Shown one piece after another: positions 24,376 to 33,358 of a DNA stretch of 64,000 nucleotides (position 1 is its first letter; the number at the start of each line of letters is the position of its first letter). This DNA comes from Dendrophyllia cribrosa (Eukaryota > Cnidaria > Anthozoa > Scleractinia > Dendrophylliidae), in the NCBI GenBank assembly GCA_024195265.1, contig JAJLRJ010000007.1, positions 9,551,828 to 9,615,827 of the forward strand. Reading direction: 5' to 3'. A program made the position numbers and the translations under genes. A model generated the notes under the pieces. That model was given only the letters and a program-made list of their open reading frames with translations. It made no database searches and had not been told where the DNA came from.

Positions 24376-25548
24376 AACTCGTGAATACAAAATAACCTTC
24401 GGACCCTCCCCTCCCCTCTCCTTCACGTTTTACTCCCCCCACCCTCTACGTCCAACTTCCCACCCTCCAATGCTGTCATCATGGGTAAGGTCGTTGCAAA
24501 TGCGATAAGTAATGGTCACCTGGCAAAATATATACGCAAGTTTATAAACAGATTACTATTTTGTAAGTTTATAAACAGATTACTATTGGAGGTCTTGGAG
24601 AGTGAGGATGTCATGTTGATGTCGAATTTCTTTGTACCAGTCTTCGTAATTTTAAAACACTTAATTGACTTTAATCTGCATTTTATTACCCCTTCTCCTT
24701 GATTTATTTATTTATTTCCACCATTAATTAATTTATTTGTTGTTGTAACTAATCATAAATTATCCATTCCTTATTTTCTTATCTATTGCTATTCATTTAT
24801 TTTATAGTCAGCTTCTGTAACTGTTTAGTGCGCAGCAACCCGCCACGATTAACTCTAGTTATTTGCGGGTTGCTACTATGTTTTGTTTTATTATTACTCG
24901 TGCCGGTACGGCAACGAGTTAAGGATTGCCCTCCGTTTTTCTCCTTGTTTTCCTTTGTGTTTTCGTATCTACTTTTGTGCATTGCGTTATATCTGGGTAC
25001 GAGAATACGCACGCATGCACTGCGAGAAATTTTGAGCCCACGGTACTTGGGATTCGGAGTAATCGGCGTCGTTTTGCAAGCAAAAGCGAAACAACTTTGG
25101 GTTATTGTTTGTTGCTGTTTACTCGTGACGGATACGGCAACGAGGTAAAGTTTGACCTCCGTTTTTCTTTTTATTCTTTTTGTTTTCGTCTCTTATTTGT
25201 GCATCGCATTAGATACGAGAATGCGCACGCATGCAAGACGAAGCGAAACTAATTTTGGTTTTATTTGCCTGTTGTTGTGTTATATTACGTAAGTGTTCTC
25301 CGCGAGTAACGTACATTACCGGTACGAGTATAGGCTACGTGTAGCCTCTTGTTTGAAAAATAAATTGTTAAAAATAAATTGTTAAAAATAAAAAATAAAT
25401 AAAAATTTAAATTGTTGTTGTTGTTGTTGTTGTTGCTGCAAGCCTTAGGTACTGGTCAGCAGAATTACCAAGAAAAGTTTACAGTGAAAATTTGTATTTG
25501 AGTCCCCGTCTGCTACAACTCGTTGAATGCTTCGCGTATTCACGAGTT
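24376..25548. mobile_element. Possible MITE-like element with AACTCGTGAATAC ends
   Basis: AACTCGTGAATAC at 24376-24388 is exactly inverted at 25536-25548. It lies wholly inside intron 3 of the immune-receptor gene. The inside contains a degenerate tandem repeat. No target duplication is obvious, so the boundary call is tentative. Confidence 0.4.
24895..25300. repeat. Degenerate ~230-bp tandem duplication
   Basis: The block 'tactcgtg.cgg.tacggcaacgag.taa...cctccgtttttct...gtgcat.gc..ta...acgagaat.cgcacgcatgca' occurs twice in tandem with many changes. The overlapping open frames here are due to the repeat. Confidence 0.6.
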
Positions 25549-25804
25549 AAAAAGACGTCAACCTTCAAGCCGTCGTGTTCTCATGTAGATAGATTACTTT
25601 TACAACTGAATATATAATATATTACAGATAGACAACCACTAAGATTCAACAGCTACAAGAAAATTAAGAAAAGCCGGTAATTCGAGATCGACAGTGCATC
25701 CTCTTTCTTTGTGAATCTGGAAACCCCATATTTATTATAAGTGCATGAATGTAATATTGCGTCATATGAACTGACTTTTGCATGATAGCAGAAGTGAAAG
25801 GTAC

Positions 25805-26065
25805 CTTTAGTCTCCCAGTCATGAAGTTCATCAATTATGTTATCTTCATCAGCTTTTGGAAGCCCCAGTGAACGAAGTAAACTTTCAATGAGCTGAAAAC
25901 TGTAGTTAAATTCCATAGCAGTCCAATGGTCAAAGTTGCAATGTCCCCACTCATTTCTCACTTTAGAGCGCACGTTTTTGGCGTTGGTTTGAACAGGAAT
26001 GTCAAAAATAGATGCTCTCTCCAGAATTCCCAACACTGCTGAAAGGTCGCATGTACTATCAAATC
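25805..26065 (-). CDS. Immune-receptor-like gene, exon 3 (HEPN/DZIP3-like region)
   Basis: Bounded by an acceptor (CCTATTTGCAG before 26065) and a donor (GTACCT after 25805). The exon is 261 nt: 2 nt completing a codon, 86 codons, 1 nt. The product contains VRSKVRNEWGHCNFDHWT and SFQLIESLLRSLGL, a helical pattern like the HEPN-like domain next to DZIP3/hRUL138-type proteins and many cnidarian TPR/NACHT proteins. The domain name is from family memory. It joins exon 4 in frame, so the domain is the N-terminal module of the NB-ARC protein. The larger open frame 25653-26297 merely runs through the intron borders. Confidence 0.7.
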
Positions 26066-26546
26066 CTGCAAATAGGGGAAAACGTTTGAGTGAGGCATGC
26101 CTGTTTTTCCACTTCACTGCCATTTGGGAAATACGTATACTGCTTCTTGTAACTTGTTTTTTTTTGTGACACGAACGAGTTGCATGAAATGAAACATAAA
26201 GATAAATTGCCAGCTCTCTGTCAAAATTAACATATATCACGTGACTAATTTTTATTAAAAAACGTTTTGCTCTGCCTTTTGGATTAACATTTGGCATTAA
26301 CTTTCTTCTAAGAAAAAACCGAATTTCCCCATCAACATACTTTGAGACCGGCCCTTAGAGGTAGTAATACGGTATCCAGGTGAATTAAAGAACTCTGTTC
26401 TCCTAACCAATACATGTACAGTCTGGTAAAGAGAATTTACATACTGTTTTTAAAAGCTTATCATCTGTTTTATTATATTATAAACAGCAGACAAGTCAAG
26501 AATGAATTACCCTCTTCTGTACAAAATATATTTAACCGCAAGTTAC

Positions 26547-27150
26547 CTGTAAACTTGGCCATGTGTGGTTCAAGATAAAGTTTAGCCAAATCTTCAACAG
26601 TGTTGACTTTGTAATCGTATGAACGCACCCGTTTCTTAAAGCTACCCATAGTTAATAGAACAAACTGGTTATGAAGCTCAATAAATTTCAAAAAGAGTGT
26701 ACAAAGCTGCTTTGTTTTATGTTGAACAAACCGTGACCATGCACATTGTTTTGTTTAACGTGTGATCTCAAATGTTTCTACTGGTCAGTTGCTCATATGC
26801 ATTTCAATACCTTTTGTGTTTTGTGCAGGGTCAAGGCAAACGAACAAAAGAAATGGAGAACAAAAACATATAACAAAGGACTGACTGAGTTTCATAACCA
26901 GTTTATTCTATTAACTATGAGCTACCCCAGTTGTTGTTGATGCTCCCATAATTCAGCGGAAATGGTCCATCATTAGTCAAATGAGACCCATAGACTTGAG
27001 TGTCAATCCCATTTGCACTCTTCAGGAATGTGTAGTGTTTGGGTATTTCTTGACCCACAAAATCCCGGAGGACTGGTAACAGAAGCCTGTTCAAGCAAAT
27101 GCCAATCACAACCCATCTCTTCTGGTTCTCTTTAAGGTCAAAAGTACTGA
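26547..27150 (-). CDS. Immune-receptor-like gene, exon 2, split by a MITE
   Basis: The acceptor TTTTAG precedes 27150 and the donor GTAACT follows 26547. Without the inserted 273 bp plus one target copy the exon is 324 nt, that is 2 nt, 107 codons, 1 nt, which keeps phase 1 on both sides. The 27150-26927 part reads KENQKRWVVIGICLNRLLL and ends NNNWGS; the 26646-26547 part resumes FKKRVRSYDYKVNTVEDL and ends MAKFTG. With the insertion present, the upstream part runs into a stop (WGSS then TAG). The allele in this window is therefore disrupted, or begins anew at an ATG supplied by the MITE end (26649). Confidence 0.65.
26647..26919. mobile_element. 273-bp MITE inserted in a host coding exon
   Basis: 34-bp terminal inverted repeats (CATAGTTAATAGAA.AAACTGG...) at 26647-26680 and 26886-26919 with two mismatches. 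AGCTACC is duplicated at 26640-26646 and 26920-26926. There is no coding capacity. A 7-8 bp duplication suggests a hAT-like origin. Confidence 0.85.
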
Positions 27151-28181
27151 CTAAAATATTAAGACCAAAACAATTAACAGGCTCACCAAGCTAACCAAGC
27201 AGATTAATTAAAAGTTGTGACGAAAAATATATATTTTAGGAAAGCCTTTGTTGTTTAACTATTGTAACAGAGCTGAAAATAACCGTTGGTCATTGGAAAT
27301 TGTCACATAAAATTTCCGAAATATCCAGATAATTTTGAAATGTGCTCAAAAAAGGGTCTGTGCACCAAAATGACTTGGCTTTTGTCTACATTTGTGTTAC
27401 CAATCATTGCAGTTAATAATTTAGTTCATACATCTTCTGATTTGATGTTTAAGACTCTTGACTTGAGAAAACTTGGAAATGCTAGAACTGCAATAATTGG
27501 CAATTTCTCCAAAATACATTGTCAGTGAAGTATTTATATGTACATCATATAGGCAGATGGTTTGGTTCTCAGGCATAAAGTCGAAATGGTGGGTGTCCAA
27601 CCAAATCAAGGTCTTAAAGGGCATATGTCCTGCTAAGTAAGAAAAAATATTTCTAGATAGGTTCCCATGGCCATATACTAAAAGTATGCCTGCAGCAAAA
27701 TCGCAGACTTACACCTAATATATCCCAGGTAATTGAGATGTATCACAGGAAACTAGTGTGCCACCAATGACAGTGCAAGGAAAGCAAATAAATCTATAAT
27801 ATAATATAGTTAATAATAATATTATAAATGTAACCGGCAAAATGTGGTGTAGATTGAGATGTGGTCACATGATAAGTTTGTACTACAGTTGTACTGCTTT
27901 CAAGTCGCACTTAAAAAGTAGTTTTCTCTCAAATGATATGAAATTGATTTGAACTGTTGCCAACCGAGATTCATGTACCTGTAAAGTTGAACTCAATTCA
28001 ACTTCATAAATACACTGGCACTAAAGTCACCTCGAATGAGTTCTGATGTTGAAGACTGAGATGTTCTCATATCATAATATGCCAGAACAATGTTCGATGT
28101 CGTGCCTCATGCAGCTACATTGTAGCCATGCCAATGGAATGTTTACAAGTTAACAAAATGTACATGTATTTTACCCCTTAC
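27151..28181 (-). other. Intron 1 of the immune-receptor-like gene
   Basis: About 1 kb between the donor after exon 1 (GTAAGG at 28181) and the acceptor before exon 2 (TTTTAG at 27151). No gene or repeat stands out in it. Confidence 0.55.
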
Positions 28182-28293
28182 CAGGTCCAGCAGCAGCAGA
28201 GGCTCCAGTTAGAGTTGTGGCTGCAGCAGGAGTATATGACAGTGTTGTTGGCTTAAATATAATTTTACTCCCACCTGCAGGACCAGTTGCCAT
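28182..28293 (-). CDS. Immune-receptor-like gene, first coding exon
   Basis: On the minus strand CACCTTTCAG (acceptor, exon base 28299) is followed by GTCACCATGG, a good start context. The exon encodes MATGPAGGSKIIFKPTT and about 20 more small/alanine-rich residues. It ends phase 1 before GTAAGG. The phase fits exon 2. The acceptor just before the ATG implies an upstream 5' UTR exon. The whole protein would be about 1,600 residues. Confidence 0.6.
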
Positions 28294-29462
28294 GGTGACC
28301 TGAAAGGTGAAATCTACATCAAGAATAAAGCAACTTGTAAAAACTGCTTTGTATTACTTAGAAACTTCTATGTATTTCAGACCGGCCCAACTGTACAATA
28401 CTGATAAGCTCAACTGGGCCCTCAGGGGGATTATTTTGAATCATAAAATGTTATGAAAACTCAAGTTTATTTTCCCAAAATTCTTTTCTAAAGAAATTAA
28501 ATAAAAAGAACAAAAATTGGTTGTGTATCACTGATTTACAACTACAACATCATTTATACCCTAATTGGTACTTCTAGACATCGAGAGAATAAAAAATCGC
28601 GGCGGCCAGCTCTTTAGGTTTTTTAGACACGAGGAAGAGTATTTTATTAGGATTTCTCAAACTCATTAATAATTCATGTGGTAATTGTCCAATTGCGTGG
28701 ACCCATTCGGATCACATGCATGCACTGGATACCCCGGTAAAGAACGGCGTGTTTGGATATCCAAACCCACGTGTTTGGAAATCAATTAGCAAAAACAATG
28801 CAGCACTTGAACAAACCTTTATTAACTTTCATTCTAAATTATTCATTACAGTTAACATTTACATTTGCGGTACAGTTCAAGAACGTTGCTGAATTTAACA
28901 TTCCAAGCACACTACTGTTTACAATTTCTGAAGTTTCAGTACTTGTACTAGGATCTACTAGTAGCTTTCATTACAGTGCTGGATGTACAAGGTCCAAATA
29001 GTTTAGACACTTTAACACTCTGCTCTAAACTAGGTTTCTCATACATAAACAAGGCGTCTGACCTATGACCGGTCCTTTCACGAATGAGTTTTTATTCAAC
29101 GCCTGAATTGAACAATTTCGTGGCACAGGCAATTCTGAGAGAATGAGCTGTTTTAGGTTTAATCCCTACCTTTTTACACATGCTTGGCACGATTCCATTT
29201 AGCGTGTTAATGCCAACTGGACTTTTCTCGAAGGAAAATTTATGTTTGCTTGGCCTGAAGTAAAAACAATCACTTGCCTTAGCTTTGCACTCTACGAGGC
29301 CAATATACATTCGATATAATTCTAACAGACAAGGATCGTGTTTTTGCCCGACATCGTGACAAATGTGCTTAATACTCTTTGGGATATATTTGAGATCAGT
29401 CAACCCTCCATGAAAAGTTTGGACCTAACTCAAATAATCGCAAGGGTCAACCCAATCGAAGA

Positions 29463-29501
<39 letters not shown>

Positions 29502-30053
29502 ATCACAGGACCTCCCGCGTCAGGTAAGTATGAAAATCGCGGTTCACGGCCGCCAACGGAAAAACTCACCTATGCTCACTTCCCCTCAATCCAAAAATTT
29601 TCCCATTGAAAAAATAAACAGAATTCAAAAGAGACTTAGCTGTTGCACAGCCTAACAGTCCTTTACTCCAAAATAACTGTTCATCTTCATCCGTGACTGC
29701 CTCCTTTTCCGCCTCCTTGGTTTCCAGAAAAACACCTTCACGCGTCGCGTCTTTCATTTCGGTGTCTAATCATCTGCGAAAAATGGCAAACCTAAAAAGT
29801 AGAAAAACACAATTTTCACAAACATTTTAAATCATGTACAGCACACTAGACTAAAGTACAACTGCTTGAAAATTACCTCTTATCACTGCTGTCTAAAGGA
29901 TTCAATGCATTGCCTCGATTCACGTCCTCCAAATGCCGCTTCAACCCACAAACAATTTCCATATATCGAACGAGGTGGATAGCGACCACCCGTCTTATTG
30001 GCAACTTCTTGGACGAACTTTGTAAGCCAATAGTTTAGGGAAACACAGTCCAG

Positions 30054-30734
30054 CTCAGGTAAATTAAGGCAATGGCCTCTAGTTTTAACACCCAAAAGCT
30101 ACGGGAGTGGTCTATCTCAAGAGGCTTTAGTCATGAAAAAGAGTAAATAGTTAGCAAATGTGGTCCTTTTGTCAAGAATAACATATGCAAATTAGGTCAC
30201 GTGACTTAATACGGCTACAAAATCCAGAAAAAACTTTGAGCAAAGATGGCAACAGTTTATACCGATCATAATCAAATGTTATTGCTACCAGATAAGTCCC
30301 AAGAACAACAACAAAAAATCTGTGCTTGGCCTTTGTTGATTATTTCATTAAGTTTGAAAATAAACGGTAATTTGTACTAGTACCCAGTCCCCCGTAATAG
30401 TAATTTATTATTTTTCCTGTATTTTTTTAACTAATCTTAAAAAGGCCAAGCGCAGAAATGAAGTACATAATAGCCTTAAAATCATAAAACTTCTGGCAGC
30501 CTCCAGGTATTGGTGAAAAGTGTTGCCATTTTGCTTGAAATATTTTTGACCTAAAAATAGCCCTGACAGGTCACGTGACCTAATTTGCATATAATCTGCG
30601 TGCTAAAATGTCCAAACTTGCAAAATCTTTAGTCTACCAAAGATTTGAGTTCTCATGGCCAAAGGCTCAGAAGATAGACCACCCCCTCACTTTTTTGAGT
30701 GAAATAGCTGGAGGCCCTTGCCTTAATTTACCTG
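30054..30734. mobile_element. Foldback/MITE element inside the Crypton-like gene
   Basis: CTCAGGTAAATTAAGGCAA at 30054 is inverted at 30716-30734, and the similarity of the two arms continues for about 200 bp with gaps (both arms contain ATATGCAAATTAGGTCACGT). It separates LEDL from LDCVSLNYW of the recombinase frame. Its ends read like splice sites (CAG|GTAAAT ... TTTACCTGAG), but splicing it out would not restore frame. Confidence 0.6.
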
Positions 30735-30786
30735 AGAGGTCCTCCAGCTTTTCGTCAAGACTTTGCACATGGTGAAAATCATAATC

Positions 30787-30851
30787 TTCACACTTCACAC
30801 TTCACACTTCACACTTCACACTTCACACTTCACACTTCACACTTCACACTT
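30787..30851. repeat. (ACTTCAC)n microsatellite, about 9 copies
   Basis: A 7-bp unit repeated without interruption. It lies in the recombinase reading frame (coding strand TGAAGTG), where a 7-bp unit breaks the frame with each copy. Confidence 0.9.
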
Positions 30852-31269
30852 CCCGGCTCGAGTACAGGAAATTTTGTCTCTCGAGTTGCTTGCCAATTTT
30901 TGAAAACATCTACCGACCACTTGTCTTTGTACTGTGTACTTTTAGACTTGGATCGTTCGCGCAAACAAACTTCCTCTTCACAACTTTTAGGTCGTCGAAA
31001 CCGGAAAGATTTTTCCGCAGCTGGTTCCTCCATGCCAACGAATATTACAAGAACACCAATGCAAATTTTGGCTACTTTTAAATACAAAACAAGCTTAAAT
31101 AACTTGCGAAAAACACAGAAATATTTCGTCGTATTTTGTTACATGGTGTTACAGAGTGTTACACGGTGTGTTACACGGTGTTACAGGATGTTACAAGGTT
31201 ACACCGTGTAACACCCTGTAAGTAATATTTCCTAAACGAGTTTGGGTGTTTTACCGGGGTATCCAAACA

Positions 31270-32307
31270 CTGAGAAACAGATGAAAGCCCCGAGGCCGCA
31301 GGCCGAGGGCTTTTATTGTTTCGAGGTGTAAAATCATGCGGAGCTTCAAGGCAACACGTTTTATTTAGCATAAACAAAGAGGTCAAAGAGGTCATGTACA
31401 CGTTTTTCTCAAAAGAAAGTATCTTTCTTGTTCAAGAGTTCGAATGATTTTAAAATTGACTTGATTTCTATATTTACAAATTCAAAATAAGTTAAAACGG
31501 AGCAAATTAGGTCTAAGTTTTTTTTATATTTTTAAAAAAGATAACTTCAAAGAGATCGTATAGGCGCCGAGGTTTTTCGTTTGTCATCGGGAACTATCGG
31601 CAAATCATCGTTGATACGAAGTGCTCGCGAGAGACCGCAAGATGGATATGATTGGCTCCGAAGTATATTCTATTGTTACTTACATTCAGAAAACTCAGAC
31701 GATGGCAATAGTGACTGCTGCGCAGGCGCAATAGTCACATAAACTGAAGGAATCTGGTTGTAGAAAATAAAAACAGTGTCACCAGTACAATCAAAGACAA
31801 AACTAACCTTTTATCATAGATCCCAACTGATAACTTAGGAGGACACAGCTCGATCCTTTTGATGACCGCGGAAACAGTACCAAAAGTCTGAACACCAATC
31901 GATTGTCGAGTGTGACATGAAGTACCTACATAATTGAAGGTCAGCCCGCTGGTCAGCCCATCTCGTTCTTCAAGCCACTGTCCTGCCAAGCTGCTGTCCT
32001 ACTAAGCGGGAGTGTGATAACACAAAATTACAGTTTTGATTTTATTTCGCGTTGGGAGTGTTAGAAAAATGTAAAAGTCAATATTTCACTTAGAATTTCC
32101 AGTTCAGTAACCATAGCTTCAACCTGTGATGTTCAATTACCGTTAACTGTTTGATAAAGTCTTTTGTTAAACTGTTATCTATCCGTATTGTTTTGAAAGT
32201 GATTTTAATCCTTTACAAAATTAAAGGATAAATTCCGTTTTAGCCAATCTTAGCTTCCGAAATGTTTGTTTATGTTTTGTAATTTAGCTCTTTATCCTAT
32301 GATGTTA
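31270..32307. other. Host flank left of the Polinton; nothing recognised
   Basis: No domain-bearing frame or clear repeat. The 6-bp target site TGTGAT lies at its right edge (32308-32313). Confidence 0.5.
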
Positions 32308-32313
32308 TGTGAT

Positions 32314-33331
32314 AGTACATAGGAAAGAAGGGTTCTGGCACACTCCTCGGCCGCTCCTTTTTAGCACAAATAATAATTTATTTTACCTTTCCGCTACTTT
32401 TAGCACTAACTCTCAAATTGCACGCGCGCGCACCAAAATTGTTCCAAATCCACGTGTCCCGACTCTCCAGAATCGCAAAAAAACAACAAAAAAGTCTGCT
32501 CAATTTCCAGCATAACCCACTCATCTCAGCAAAAAAACAACACAAATTTCTTCCAAATTTCAGAAAAAATTCAATCAAATTCCATGTTATTCGAAAAAGT
32601 TTGACAAAATTCAATTAAATTCCATGTTGTTTGACAAAGAGGCGGCCTCGTCGTTCGCGCCAGAACCCTTCTTTCCTATCTACTGGGGATGAGGGATTAA
32701 AGGAGGGGAAAAATTCTCTCCCAAAATTCTGTCGCCGGGAAAATCTGGTGGTGGAAAAATCTCTCCCGGGAAAATCAACAGGAGAAAAGAATTCATTTCC
32801 CCCAGAAAATCAACCCACATGAAAACTGAATTTATTTCCGCAGGTTCGAAAACGAAATAGTCACATGAAAAAGAATTTGAATTTCAAATTTCGTTCTCAG
32901 GGGAGAAATATATTTGAATTTGAAATTCTTTTTCCTCCAGCTTTTTTAGGGAGAGGAAAATTTCCATCCCAATCTCAAAAAATCTTCTCACAGATTTCCT
33001 CATGCTGAGTTTTTCTATCTTCCATCTTGATCAAAGCAAAGTTTTCCGCTTTCACATCATATCCCAATCTTTTCAGCAGATGAAACAAAACAAACTGGGA
33101 GGATAGAAATTTCTTTCTCCCTCCAGCAATCAAATCATATTCAGCTGAAAATAATTTGAAATCTTCAAGCAGCTGCGTTTCTAAATGACTGATATCATCA
33201 ACATATTTTCCCGTGAGATAAAAAACCAACGCATTTTCATTTCCTTTCGCTGATTTGAGTGGAAATATCTTCAGGAAATCCACAATGTGTTTCCTCGTTA
33301 TTTCTTCTTTCCTGAAATAGCGGAGGATTTT
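32314..33331 (+). repeat. Left terminal inverted repeat of the Polinton (1,018 bp)
   Basis: Complement of 48862-49879. I found one difference, in the fifth base (AGTAC versus AGTAG). It includes the last 118 codons of a VLTF3-like gene. A 26-bp inverted copy of the element's own terminus sits at 32659-32684. The short open frames inside the repeat (for example 32418-32618) look non-coding. Confidence 0.93.
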
Positions 33332-33358
33332 CCTGGAATTGGAGGAGGAAAAATTCAT
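32975..33358 (-). pseudogene. C-terminal copy of the VLTF3-like gene in the left repeat
   Basis: From residue 10 on, this 127-codon frame is identical to the last 118 residues of the 48508-49218 protein, because it lies in the terminal repeat. Only the first nine residues (MNFSSSNSR) differ. Its ATG overlaps the polymerase stop as ATGA (33355-33358), an arrangement that could permit translation. It keeps the RKKFLSSQFVLFHLL motif but lacks the N-terminal half, so it is either a by-product of repeat extension or a short regulatory variant. Confidence 0.6.

Larger units (their letters stand above)
28985..31027 (-). pseudogene. Crypton/KCTD1-like tyrosine recombinase gene, inactivated
   Basis: Minus-strand pieces in order. 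31027-30852: MEEPAAEK..., KDKWSVDVFKNWQ, TKFPVLEPG. About 30780-30735: VQSLDEKLEDL. 30053-29875: LDCVSLNYWLTKFVQEV and GGRYPPRSIY, then a one-base frameshift near 29947 and a donor AAGAG|GTAATT. 29757-29566: SKGLLGCATAKSLLNSVYF and FGLRGSEH before GTGAGT. 29403-28985: LLELYRMYIGL, then KTAHSLRIACATKLF. An in-frame TAA near 29095 precedes KLIRERTGHRSDALFMYE. The HSLR arginine and TGHRS...Y boxes are the recombinase catalytic core. At least four lesions make it inactive. A domesticated relative in the host is an alternative origin. Confidence 0.6.
28726..31265 (-). mobile_element. Crypton-like (DUF3504 tyrosine recombinase) element, broken
   Basis: TGGATACCCCGGTAAA at 28726-28741 is exactly inverted at 31250-31265. 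Between them a minus-strand, intron-bearing recombinase gene can be followed. It is interrupted by a second inverted-repeat element, an expanded 7-bp microsatellite, a frameshift and a stop. Confidence 0.6.

Noticed and set aside
30054..30734. Intron with inverted-repeat ends (introner-like element) in the Crypton-like gene
   Set aside because: Its ends look like CAG|GTAAAT and a 3' AG, but joining the flanks does not restore the reading frame.
32418..32822. Genes in the Polinton terminal repeats (also 49371-49775 and 49579-49815)
   Set aside because: Short lysine/serine-rich frames with no domain or start context. They follow base composition and are present twice only because of the repeat.
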